Positions 1 to 24,100 of a stretch of 64,000 nucleotides of DNA are shown here, one piece after another. Every line of letters begins with the position of its first letter. Within the stretch, counting starts at the first letter, position 1. Source of the DNA: Nymphaea colorata (taxonomy: Eukaryota; Streptophyta; Magnoliopsida; Nymphaeales; Nymphaeaceae); NCBI RefSeq assembly GCF_008831285.2, contig NC_045139.1, positions 35,871,706-35,935,705 of the forward strand, read 5' to 3'. The translations under genes were made by a program, and so were the position numbers. The notes under the pieces are model-generated. The model did no database searches. It saw nothing but the letters and a program-made list of their open reading frames with translations, and was not told the origin of the DNA.

Positions 1-1110
1 AGTTTTACTTTGAGACAGGTTTTTTAGGATCCACTAATCTTAGGATAGCGAACATTTTTAAAAATTTAGGAAAAATAATAAGTGCCAAGTGGACAAACAC
101 TCCCATCACAACCTACCATATATAAAGTTTAAATAATAAGACCTTCTTAAGAACATTTGAAGGATTATCATTTTTCAAAACTTTTATATAAGACAAAGTA
201 AAATTTTCTAAAATTTACGTGTAAATTTTTTTAAAGAAAAAAATTGAGGTGGAGCCAGGACCCATGTAGCGCCCCCTTGTCTCTGCCCCTTACATTGGAT
301 TACAACCCACCACCAGAAAACACCCCAAGGCCAAGGCGGTAACCAAAAGTGAGTATCTACAACTCATACTCAAAGGGCTAAAGATGGGTTGATTTTTATT
401 GGATTTGGAAGGTTGGGTTTGGATTTGTTCTGAAAAGTTATCACCATCATGTACTCTCCTATGAACAATAGGGTTATCCTACCACCCAAGTGAGAGTCGA
501 ATCCCCCTTCCTTTCTCTTGCCCTTAGAATCTAGGGCTACCACGGTGCCAAGCAGTGAGATCGTTGTGTGATTCAACTTGCACATAGAACTCACCCCCTT
601 TATGGTCCAAAAAGCATAACGGGTTTCAAATTTGCGACGCACCTTCAATGAAGGCTGGGTACCCATACCCTACTCGACTCGGGCCCGAAAAAAGGGCACT
701 GGTTATCTGGCTGGCTTGGGTGGGCCTGATATGCCCAGTTCAGTTTGAGAATATTTTATTGATTTTTTATATAATTTATTGTGATTAATTTTATTTATTT
801 ATTATTTTATATTAAATATATAATTTTTTAATCTAATCGGGTTGGGCCCGAGCCGGGTATGAGCTCATGTTCTATGTGTCAGGCCGGGCTGTAGACCGGG
901 TTTCGGGTGTTGGGTCAACCCGAGCCCGACCTTTTATCGGGTCGGGCCGGCCTTTCAATGTGCCTCCAAGTCCACCCATTTGCGCTATGCCTTTCGAGAC
1001 ATCATGCAAGCACTCTCTTCACATAAACACTTACACATGTATATAAGAAAAGACTGCAACTTAAAGAAATTGTGCAGTCACATGTTTTGGCTACTGTTGC
1101 AGCATTAGCA
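1..1110. other. Intergenic, transposon-derived fragments
   Basis: No gene is seen. Around 840-960 there is a GC-rich stretch rich in CGGGTCGGG/CCCGACCC words that can fold on itself (GCCCGAC near 925 pairs with GTCGGGC a few bases later). Similar words occur near 40250-40380 and 43400-43560. Stretches like this are common at the edges of plant retroelement remnants. The frames that stay open here have no recognisable domain. Confidence 0.5.
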
Positions 1111-1114
1111 TGCT

Positions 1115-1429
1115 CAGGTGGCCTACAAATCAAAATTGGCATAAAGTATGATAAATTAAGTTGTATATTCTTAAAATAGTTTAGTAGAGTTTAATATTTT
1201 GACACCCATATTAAAAATGTGCTTGTTTTTAATAAGACTTAATTTACATGGATGTGAACCGCAATAGGTAACAGGTGGCCTATAAGTCAAAATTGGCATA
1301 AAGTATAATAAACTAAGTTGTACATTCTTAAAATAGTTTAGTAGAGTTTAATATTTTGACTCCCATATTAAAATGTTTGTATTCTTAGTATGACTTAATT
1401 TCCATGGATGTGAACCGCAATAGGTAAGC
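1115..1429. repeat. Direct tandem duplication, about 157-bp unit
   Basis: A unit starting CAGGTGGCCTA at 1115 recurs starting at 1272 with few mismatches. Both copies end with GATGTGAACCGCAATAGGTAA (1251 and 1407). The offset is 156-157 bp. No coding function is apparent. Confidence 0.85.
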
Positions 1430-1830
1430 TTCATCTGATTACTGTTCTTAGAGAGAATGTAACATTTTTTTTTATGTCGAAGGAATATTTTCGTTACAGT
1501 GGACATAATTTCATGGACTTTATCCTTGCCGCACCATTGGGTAGGAGAAAATGGGTACGGGTATGGCGTTTTTGTCAATGTGCGCCGGGTTTTCTTTTTT
1601 GGTTTGGATCTGACTTCGACCCAGAACCATATCCAAACATACCACCATGTACCGGCCTACTGGTACTGCCATACCAGTATGGGTACACGGGTTGACCTGA
1701 CATACCACGGTGACATAGGTGTTACCTTGTGAAAACCATAGATTTATAGTCGGAAAAGAAGATACATGGTTTTAGTTTTTAAAATTTAAGGTAGCCTTGG
1801 ATTTGAAATCTAAAGTTATCAAACATGTCC
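1430..1830. other. Intergenic, repeat-derived; right edge of a MITE-like end
   Basis: No gene. A short inverted repeat, TACTGGTA...TACCAGTA, lies near 1660-1680. At 1797-1830 the sequence ending TTATCAAACATGTCC is the reverse complement of a MITE-type terminus and abuts the TTA at 1831-1833. It may be the right end of a third element whose left end I could not find. Confidence 0.4.
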
Positions 1831-1833
1831 TTA

Positions 1834-2130
1834 AGTTGTGTTTGATAACTTCAGATCTCAGATTCAAGGTTGGATTTGCTGCGTAAATATGGCGTTTATC
1901 ACAGTGTAAATTTGAGGACCACAGGTTTCAAATCTATGAGAATGTTAAAAATCCATGGATCTCAACTTGGGGAGGGAGTTTCTGACTTCAACTGTGGATT
2001 TCCATACATGAAGGTAGGGAGGGGAGGAGAGAGTGAAGATTGAAGAAATGCATCAAACATGGGCTTTTAAAACCTCACTTCTTTCTAAAATCTGTGCTAG
2101 ATCTAAAATCCAAAGCAATCAAACGCAACC
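1834..2130. mobile_element. Tourist-like MITE A (about 297 bp)
   Basis: The left terminus reads AGTTGTGTTTGATAAC. The right terminus, reverse-complemented, reads GGTTGCGTTTGATTGC. The element is flanked by TTA at 1831-1833 and TTA at 2131-2133. A 3-bp TTA target duplication with terminal inverted repeats and no coding capacity is typical of non-autonomous PIF/Harbinger (Tourist) elements. The family is inferred; the termini and the duplication are seen directly. Confidence 0.75.
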
Positions 2131-2133
2131 TTA

Positions 2134-2363
2134 GGTAGTGTTTGATAGCTTCGGATCTCAAATCCGAGGCAGCACTAAAAGGTGTGCTTTGTAAGATCTT
2201 CAACTTAAACAAACTGCAGATCTTAGCCGCCCGGATCTTAAATTCACACTGCATGTTAAAAAATCATGGATTTAAGGCTGAGGGCAGGGTGTGGAATCTG
2301 ACCTTAAATATATGGATCTAAGATCACTGCAGATGTGAGATCGGCAGTGAAGCAAACACAGCT
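2134..2363. mobile_element. Tourist-like MITE B (about 230 bp), abutting MITE A
   Basis: The left terminus is GGTAGTGTTTGATAGCTT; the right terminus, reverse-complemented, is AGCTGTGTTTGCTTCACT. The flanking TTA at 2131-2133 is shared with MITE A and the right TTA is at 2364-2366. Sharing one TTA suggests insertion into the target site of the neighbour. It has no ORF of interest. Confidence 0.7.
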
Positions 2364-2366
2364 TTA

Positions 2367-3100
2367 GAGTCCAACGAATGCTTGGGAACTATCCCAGATT
2401 AACAATAAAGAGAAATTAATCCAAAAAAGGTTAATCCCAGGTAGAAACTGTAAATGATTAAGTTCTAGGATAACCTGAGCTGCTCAAACTCAAGTCGGTA
2501 ACTAATCATGTTAAAGCTACAGATCCTACACAACTAGGAGCCCCAATTGCGAGGATGACTACTGTTGATGCTCAACTTGGCGAATAAATGAGATCTTTTG
2601 GCGATAGTTAATCGAAATTCTCGAATCAATCACAGGTTCTTGCACATTTAATTGGCGAGACATTTTATATAAAGAATTATATATATATATATATATAATT
2701 CTGAAGTTTTAGGTGGCATCGGTATCAGCAATGGCAGCGCTGCACCGTTCAACTTAGGTACCACACTCTATCACTTAAAGACGTAGACACATAAAGCTAT
2801 TAAAACTAGAGACCTACCTTTTCAAAACCCTTAACCTGACCAGCAACGCTATTTCCCTCAACCTAAGAATGGAGTGTATTTAAGGACAAAGATAACAAGT
2901 GAGAAATTATAACTATACTTAGTACTATACTGAGTGATGCATACGGTGTTTTAGAGGGAGCAAATTTGTCATCGGTGGAGCACCGAGTATAAGAATGTGT
3001 AGAAATGGTTGTTGAAAAGAACTTGATGCGATAGCATGAGAGACAGTTACATGCACAGGGGTGTACCGTGCACAGCTCCATATGCATGACATGTGGTCTC
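2367..3100. other. Intergenic, nothing recognisable
   Basis: AT-rich sequence with one short (AT)n run at about 2678-2697. No splice-supported ORF or RNA gene is seen. Confidence 0.4.
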
Positions 3101-3262
3101 TGACTCACTTTCAGGATGCCCATAGTCCACTCCTTGAGGTAGGTATCATGCACATAGGCCTATATACCTTTGTGTGTCTCCTGACTCACTTTCAGGATGC
3201 ACATAGTCCACTCCTTGAGATAGATGTCATTCACATAGGCCTATACACCTTTGCATCATGCA
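3101..3262. repeat. 81-bp tandem duplication
   Basis: The block starting TGACTCACTTTCAGGATGC at 3101 is repeated from 3182 with few changes, each copy containing CATAGTCCACTCCTTGAG and CACATAGGCCTATA. The period of 81 bp is a multiple of three, so open frames through it repeat a 27-residue block. There is no other sign of coding. Confidence 0.85.
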
Positions 3263-3847
3263 CAGATGCATACAACCAGCTTTCCTAGAGGACCGCTGTC
3301 CAAGGGTTTAGAGGGCTTCTAGTGTCAATCCCTCGATCCCACCCAGAGTTTCTAATGATAGAAACCTCACAATAGTTGCCGAATGGTTTGGTTTCTAAGC
3401 AGAAACCGCCGTGAGGCGGCGCTGCTGCTTCTTTTTTTTTTTTTTTTTACAAAAATATCACCGGCAGGCCGAGCCTAGGCTGCCTGTACCAGCCTGGCCA
3501 GGCCCTACCAGCTGGCAAGGATCAGCAAGGCCGACTTTTTCCAGTGGTGTTGGGCTTTGGCAGGCCCAGCTGGGCCAGACCCGGCCCAATGCCTAGTCCT
3601 ACCTTACAAATATCATCACTTTTAGATAACTCTGAGCCCTTTGTTGGTAATATTTTAGTTGGTAATATTTTAGCATACACTATGTTCTTAAAAAGAATAA
3701 TTTTGTCTTCTAAAACACTTTTAGTGAAACAATGAAAAGAGGTCCCACATTTCACTTGACATGTAACTCGATTTAAGCAATTTAAGGTAAGGTACTTGGA
3801 CACAAACATTCTTTCGTTACTCTTTTTAAAGTGAATCACATTTTTCA

Positions 3848-3849
<2 letters not shown>

Positions 3850-3916
<67 letters not shown>
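3850..3916. repeat. (AT)n(GA)n compound microsatellite
   Basis: About 40 bp of AT followed by about 26 bp of GA. An open frame across it on the minus strand is only low-complexity sequence. Confidence 0.95.
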
Positions 3917-3919
<3 letters not shown>

Positions 3920-3920
<1 letters not shown>

Positions 3921-5830
3921 TGTTGAAATCAGTTGGCAGCCGGATGTTACAACGTTTAAAAATTTTAAAATTATTATAGAAAGCACCACGTTAAATTAGC
4001 ATTAGCCATGGTTTATACTATAGTGATGGCTTATGGTTTTTTATTAATAAATTTTAAATATTTAACCATTTGGCGACGTTTCATGCTCACTGTCGGCTAA
4101 TTTCAATATATAAAAGCATCCAAAAAAGCAGTCTTCTATGAAAGTAATGCATTTGGGTAGAAACTGTACAATTTTGACAGAGAACTCCAAGTAGTCATAG
4201 TCGTAAACATATCTGCTTTCTTAATTAAGAGCCACAAAATCATAAATAAAGTTTATATGAACTATAGTATGTTGTAAAACATGCACATCCTTTTAGATAG
4301 ATCAGCAAGATTTGGTGATTAATTATCACCTATTACAGGCCTCATACTTGCTAATTTCAAAATCCTGTGGCTTTTGCATAAGCTCGTTATTTTTAGTGTT
4401 TGAGTTTTTTTTTTTAAGATTCTTATTTTCCATCTTTCCTTGACTAAAAAGAGAAACTGTTTGTCTCACCTATACTTTCCATGGAAAAAGTTTAGGTGGT
4501 TGAGTTGGCAGGAATAGAATATCCCTTTCTTAGCTTTGCTAAATATTTTGAAAAATAAGTAATAGGAAAATGCTATTCCCAACTAGTTGGGTCTTTGTTT
4601 TCCTCACATCTGGCTCTAAAAGGTGAAGAATAAATTAGATATGACCTTTATTCTAAAGGATCAATTTTCATGAGATTCACACCTTAGACAACTTTTTCAA
4701 ACTTTTTTTTTTGTTTATTCATTTTATATTATTTTATTCAGCAAAGTTTAAGGAGGCTGGTGTTGTGGTCAAGACTTACCTTCAATAAGAAAGCCTTATT
4801 ACCAATCTATTTGAAATTGTGTAGCAATTTTGCATTTGAGTTGAGTTTGGAGCATGAAAACAAGCATGGATCCAAATCAATTTCGCATTTGAGTTTCATT
4901 TCCGAATAAGCTTCGGACCTTAAGTTAGTCAGCAGATTCAACTAGAAAAAAAAAAATCAAATCCATGTCCAACCGGATACCAATATATCTAATTTGAATT
5001 GGGTATCCGACCAAAGCATTCCGAAAAAATGAATAAAAAAATTAATATTTGTTTAAGAAATCGGATCAGATTTAGATTTAAGAAATGACATCTGATTGGA
5101 CACAGATTCAGATAGGATTTAGTTTTAAATAAACATCATATATCTAATGTTCTTCCATGTTGAAAATCGGCCGGATTCGTCCCAAAATTCGGATTTGGAT
5201 TCAGATATGAATGTAACAAGTGGATTCATATCATATTCAGATTGTGAAACGCATTTCAGATTCTGATAAGATTTTTCTTCATTCTAATCCAAATATGTAA
5301 ATATATGAAAAAGTGGATGTATTTGAAGTATATTAAATTCAAATATGATCCATTGACATCCCTAATTATATGTTAGATTTGGGCAGCTGAAATGAATTTG
5401 GACTCAAATAGCATCTTTCCGACCCGATTTGCAAAGGGCTGGTTAGCAAGTCAAATATCTGGACCAATAATCAGATCCGCTGGTTAATATTTGACCCAAC
5501 GAAGTATTGTGTTCAATCACAATTTACATGACTGCAACTAAAACTGAAAATCGAATACATGTAAAGTCAAGGCAATGTTTAGATCTGGCTACACTTTGTA
5601 TGGAAACTGTTGAATGAGACCCTAAAATTATTTTTTGCTCGCAAAAAAATTAGCTGCAATTCTTTTTTTTAATTATTACCTTTATCACTTGATCAATTTT
5701 TTTGGAGTGTCAGTTAACAATTTTTTGGTTTTCATGTTACTTAAAAATGCAAAAATTACAAAAGATTTAGTTCTTTTCTGATTTACGAGCAAAAAAATAG
5801 GTCTAAAAACGATGTTTTCAAATAAAAAAT
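3920..5830. other. Intergenic AT-rich DNA with a dispersed repeat copy (about 4935-5373)
   Basis: No gene. From about 4935 to 5373 the sequence is rich in GGATTTGGATTC/ATTCGGATT-type words and ends with ATTGACATCCCTAAT. A related block in the opposite orientation starts at about 42866 (GGATGTCAATAGATC). This fits two copies of one dispersed element. Confidence 0.45.
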
Positions 5831-5835
5831 CAGGA

Positions 5836-6137
5836 CATGTTTGGATGACACCCTCATAAAAAAACTGTTTCGAAAAAAATTGTTTTATAAAACAGGGTTT
5901 TTAATTATGTTTTAAAAATTGGTTTCTGTGTTTGGGTGACACACCTAAAACTAAATTTTTTTTGCGAATAACTTAAAGGTACCATGTTGTTCAATTATTT
6001 TCTGAAAACCAGATTCATTTTTCAAAAAGATTTTCAAAAAATCACAGTTTTGATGTCATCCAAACACTCTAAAAAGCCCGAGATAAAGAGTTGTTTTGTC
6101 TCAAAAAATCCGTTTTGGAATGTCATTCAAACACTAT
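5836..6137. mobile_element. Nested MITE-like inverted-repeat structure
   Basis: The outer pair is CATGTTTGGATGACACC at about 5836 and, as reverse complement, AGTGTTTGAATGACATTCC near 6116-6136. An inner pair lies inside it: TGTGTTTGGGTGACACACC at about 5928 and reverse-complemented GAGTGTTTGGATGACATC near 6050-6070. The same nested architecture and terminus (GTTTGGATGACA) recurs at about 57008-57280, and a single terminus at 24774. No coding capacity. The superfamily is not determined because I see no clear target-site duplication. Confidence 0.6.
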
Positions 6138-6239
6138 CTTTTTTTTTTTTTAAAACAAAGATCCTCAAAGTCTACCTATCTTAGCTCTACCCTTCATCAT
6201 TTCTGGCTCAAAATTAAGTGGACCACCAGTGAGAATCAG

Positions 6240-7075
6240 GAAAGCCAAGAAGTATCCAGACCTCTATTAAGTCAAGATTCTAAAGCACACCCTGGCTCAA
6301 AACAAACTTTTCTAAAAACATCCACCAGCTTTAGAAAACATCAAATGGAAAATGCCAAAATAGACCCCAATCCAAAATCAAACTTCAAAAACCTCCAGAC
6401 CTCTATCAAGTGAAGATTCCAAATTACACCCTCTCTCAAAACAAGATTTTCAGAAAACGTCTACCAGCATTAGAAAGGTAAAATAAAAAAATACCGGAAT
6501 AGACCCCTACCCAAAAATAATTTTTTAGAAACCTCCATACTTCTACCATGTCAAGATTCCAAAGTACACCCTGTCTCAGAACAAGCTTTTCAACAAACAT
6601 CTAGCAGCTTTAGAAAATGTAAAATATAAAAAATACCAGAATAGACCCCAATCCAAAAACTGTTTTTAGAAACCTCCAGATTTCTATCAAGTCAAGATAA
6701 CAAAGTCCGCCCTGACAAGCTTTTCAGAAAACATCTAGCAACTTTAGAAAATGTAACCAGAATAGACCCCAACCTAAAATCAATTTTTAAAAACCCCCAG
6801 ACTTCTACTAAATGAAAATTCCAAAGTACACCCTGGGACAAAGCAAACATTGCAAAAGACATTTAGCAGCTTTAGAAAATGTAAAAACAAAAAAGAAAAT
6901 ACCAAAATAGATCCCTACCCAAAATCAATTTTTTAAAAACCTCCAGACTTCTACCAAGTCAAGATTCCAGGGCACCCTGCTCAAACAAACATTTCAGAAA
7001 CATCCAGCAGCTTTAGAAGAAATAGAAAGTACCAAAATAGACCCCAATCCAAAATAAATTTTTAAAAACCTCTGA
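6240..7075. repeat. Degenerate minisatellite, six or more copies of about 120-145 bp
   Basis: The marker AATAGACCCC or a one-base variant recurs at about 6359, 6498, 6640, 6761, 6905 and 7036, giving spacings of 139, 142, 121, 144 and 131 bp. Each unit also contains CTCCAGACTTCTA, GTCAAGATTCCAAA, ACACCCTG and CAGCTTTAGAAAATG. The array stops immediately upstream of the leader of the nucleotidyltransferase gene. Confidence 0.9.
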
Positions 7076-7079
7076 CGTC

Positions 7080-8377
7080 CCCCATTATCTTGTGTCATTG
7101 CCCTCTTGCGTTTGATTTTCGTCCATCTTCATCCACGACGCAACCAAGAAGACTACAGACAGAAAAAGGGGAAAAGGAGGACAGAGAGAGAGAGAGGAAC
7201 ATTGAGGGGTTCTTGAATAACCACTAATATAGAAATCCATTCGCCACCGAAACCCCATATATATATTTTTTATTCTCATCAATCCCCCCTCCTTAGAGAA
7301 GAAGAAGCAAAGGTGAGCCTTTTGGTGCAGAGGTTTTTCTGCCATTTTACCTCGATTTTATTTGTATTTTCCTGACTGGCGGTGTCGATCTTAAATGGGC
7401 TGTCGTTCCTTCGACTGATCTCTGCTCCTGCGAGTGTGTTTGGCGCTGCTTCTGGACGCGTGTTGATGAATATTTAGAGGTGCCCATTTTCATTTGCTCG
7501 GCGGTTGTTGGAGTTTTTGTGAGGATTAGGGTTCGGTTCTGGTTGGTGGTGTCTCTCGGACTTGATGTGTTCTCCATCAATTCATTTTTGGGGCTTTTAG
7601 TCTGATACTTCCTATTGGTTTTCGTAGTTTCTGTATGTCTTGCGTCTTTGATGGCTGTCGTCCTCATTGTATTTCTCAGCGTATGTTGTTCGGTTGATTG
7701 GGGGTTTAGATGTCGAATTGAGTCTGGTTTTAATGCATGCGTAGACATTGATCGTTAGAGAGTTTAGATGTTTGCCTTCCTTTTTAATGAACTAAGGGGA
7801 GACCAAAGGGGTGGTTGTTGAGTTTGATTTTATGACATTTTGTTGACGTTTTTCTGATTCTTTTTGGTCGCTTGACCTAAATTTTGGTACTTCAGTTTTC
7901 TCAACCGTTTGAGTAATCTAGTTGTGTTATTTATGCTTGCAGGTAGTTTGGTTTCAAGAATCGCACATCGTTTTTGGGAATTTGTGACCTTTGGTTTCTG
8001 TAATTCGTTTCATCGACCCAGTTTTTGAAGAGAAATCGGGCTAAACTCGTCGTCCTCTCCTGTTGGCTTGGAGTGGAGCTCTAACCACTGTTTTAGATTA
8101 ATGAACTTTCGCTGCAGACTTTGCATTGTTCTAGCACCCATTCTGATTGATTCCCGTAAGGGGGAAGCACAATATGAGTACTTTTGAGTGACGGCCCGGA
8201 AGTTGTTGAGCTTTGTTGCAGGTTCAGGAAAAAACGGGTTCCTGTCGGAAAATCTTATGGTGGTCATTTTCCCCTTCATTGTGGCGCATATCTTTTCTAG
8301 CTATTCGAGGGATTTGGGGAGTGCTCTCTCTTTAGAGGGAGACAGATAGATAGAATCGTTTAGTTGCAGGAAGTTGC
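7080..8377 (+). promoter_or_regulatory. Promoter and leader region of the nucleotidyltransferase gene, with probable 5'UTR intron(s)
   Basis: This stretch has no coding frame continuous with the gene. A good splice donor, AAAG|GTGAGC, ends a purine-rich leader at 7312. A good acceptor, TTAGTTGCAG, ends at 8369, eight bases before the ATG at 8378. Another acceptor-like TTGCAG lies near 7942, so there may be one long leader intron or two. The intron is T-rich as expected. The transcription start is not resolved. Confidence 0.5.
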
Positions 8378-21160
<12,783 letters not shown>

Positions 21161-24100
21161 CTCATCTTACCAATGTAGTTGCTAGTTCTTATGTGTACAT
21201 TACCAGCCTTAACTTTTTGTTTTTATTCCCATAAACTATGTAGCTAAGGGGATGATATTGGTGGAGGCTAATAGAGATGGGAGTGACATGTCTTATTTTT
21301 CTTGTTCACCAAGTTTCATTTTTTGGAGATCCTACCGTTCATTTTATATAATCATTTTTTACAGTATCTTATTCCTAAATTGGATTTCTCCTTTCTGCCT
21401 TATATTAATCTTGTCATGCACCTTATCATTTATCAAGCTGAGTTGACAAAAGGAACATAGGTTGTAGAATCGGTCGGATGCATCTTTAGTTTCTGATAGA
21501 TGAAACTTCTCTTCCATTCATACATATCTCTCTCTCCCTCTCCCTCTCTCTCTCTCTCTCTCATGCACACTCATGTCCATATACAGGAAAAGACAGCCTT
21601 CCTCAGCAGTTTGGCTAGGGTCTGGATCCATGGCAGATGTGCAATATTTTGCAATTTATGTGGTTAATGTAACTTCATTCACCGGTAACGAATTAGGTAC
21701 GTTTTTTCTTTTTGTATAAACATAGGCAAGGACTGGATTGCTATCAATGCATTGTGCATACGTTCAGTGCTTTGGGAGCATGGTAAGATCTATTCGCCAG
21801 TGGAAGGACGTATGTATTTTGAACTTTTGTGTGAAGGGTCTAACGATGTATGCCTTACTAGGTCTACCTTAAAAATGAAACAGAATACATAGAAACTCTT
21901 GAATCAATGTCTGTATAGCAGAGATTTTAAAAAATGATACAGAATGCATTGCATTTCTTGGATCAATGTCCGTATGGTAGTGATTTCTACCGATGGAATT
22001 GGTGCTAAGGCAATACCATGTCGAGCACGAGTTGGAGAAAATGGGTCTGCTGGTTTTCTGCAAACTTGCCTTCTTGGGCACCGTGTCCGAAGGCTTTTTT
22101 CCATGGATGCTTGGGAAAAAGGTGTCCTTACATTCAGTGTCAAGATTTACTCTTGGGAAAATTATCACTACTGATGTCTGACTCGTTGCTGTTGCATGTG
22201 TAACGGATGGTGTTTTCTCCTCAATCCATTATAAGATTATAAATCCACTTAGATTAGGAAACGAAATATTTTCTTCTCAATCTATTACAATTCCGCTGGG
22301 ATTAGGAGTACGTATTCATTATTTCATGTCTGCTAATGTTTTGCCTGTGTGAAGTCGATATAATCATAACCTCAGTTTTGTTTGTGGAAATTTTCCGCGT
22401 GAAATGTAGTCATGGCACCAAATTTGTTGGCATGATGGTTTGCAGCTTTCTCCGAGGCGTATCTGAGAACATGACGTTGATGCTAGAACACGATCTGATG
22501 GGACTGCAACGTGGTGAATGTTTGCTTAATTTCATATTGGTGCTAACCATTCATCTCTTAGTGGCTGCCATGAACATGACGTCCATAAATTTTCTCATCT
22601 GTAAATATTAACGGTGCGCCAAAGATTCACATGTGGAGCATATGAATTTGAAGTTCACTCTTGTATCGTTCTAAGGATTTACATGCTTTTATGTTTTGTT
22701 TGAGAAATCTTCACTCTTAGAAGGGTGAAATTTATCCATGAGTTCCCAAAGACCTCTCTGGATGAGCCCTCTTTGTGCTTCATGAAATTAAGGTAAACAT
22801 AAAAAAGTGTTCTTTTCATGTGAGCGAGTAGCTCTTAAACCGAAAAAAGTGTTTTTTTTTTGTGAGTGGGTGAGATGTATTGCCTAGATAAAAGCTAAAG
22901 CTCCCACTTAACCCTTAGTGCCCTTGTAAGGTACAGGGTTTATTTTCGGTGTTTTGAGTTGTCATTTTTTCGGCATTTCAACTTGCACATCAGTGACTTT
23001 TTTTTTTTTTAACAGCATAGTTATCGGCCGTTTTTTGCCTAAAGGTGACAGAGTTGAGGCAGTTTCACTTTGTGCCATGTGAATCATGGTAACGATCATA
23101 ACCCTTCTTGTTCGGCAAAGTAGATTTTATGTGTTGAACATACCGTTCGTTGATAGGGTTTAGAGAAAAGGAGGAGAGTAGACTCTTCCTCAATTGGTCT
23201 GGATCTAAAGTTGGACATGAGATCCAATTTGGTTGATTTGGACACAAGATTTGAGCCTTGTATTGTGATATCGGATCTGGTATAAGAAAATGCCTGAACC
23301 TATATTTCGTGCACGACTAAGAGGCAGATTGGCTTCATTTTAATACTATTCTCTGTTTGAACTTGAATCTAATATAGGTCCAAACCGCACGTCCTGGTCT
23401 GTTCAAGGAGACTTAGTAGTTGAATATTGATCCTGGTCCGACATGGTTTGGCCTATTTAGATACATCATTGCAGCTAACTTGGCGCTATGCCTTCCTTTT
23501 GGGGTTTGTTTGATGGGCTCAGATGTCAATGAGTTTTGAGGTTCCAGATAATTCAGATCCAGTATAGATTGAAAGAAGGATCCCAACTACAGATTTGATC
23601 AGATTCAGTTGACTATGTAAAGGCAGAGAGATCGATAGTGTGTAACATAAATACACACATATAAGTTATTCTTTTTTTATTCAGGTTGACTAACTTAGAT
23701 TGGTATCAGCCTAGTCTTAGAATTCATCTTCTTAATCAACATGGTTATCATCTTAACCTTGGATTAACGGCAATTACGTCCGACTTGCTGAAGATCAAGT
23801 TATAGTAATCCTTCCTCTCAAAATGATTTAAATGGTATTTATCTTCATATGAACCCATGGGTCATTATTTTTGGCCCATTCTGATTGACTTTATTTCTCC
23901 AATTTAGAGCTGCTAATCTAGGCCATCTGTCATGGGATTAATAACTAATTTCTTGTTTCACTCATTTCAAAATTCTGTAGTTTCTTGTGTTTTGATTTTA
24001 AATCAAACATTCTTTGTGCATGGAAATAGTCTTCTGTTCCTTAACAAAAGGATATGTATGCAGCAATAAAATATGGATTCTGACTTATATTTTACTAACT

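Noticed and set aside
3061..3288. Repeat protein with two 27-residue LTHFQDAHSPLLE blocks
   Set aside because: The duplication is 81 bp of DNA, so the repeated peptide is automatic; no other coding evidence.
3522..3989. 155-codon open frame on the minus strand
   Set aside because: A large part of it is the (AT)n(GA)n microsatellite read as IYIYIY and LSLSLS; the rest has no domain or splice context.
7347..7748. 133-codon open frame on the minus strand
   Set aside because: It lies in the T-rich leader intron of the nucleotidyltransferase gene, antisense, with low-complexity Thr/Asn/Lys composition and no recognisable motif.
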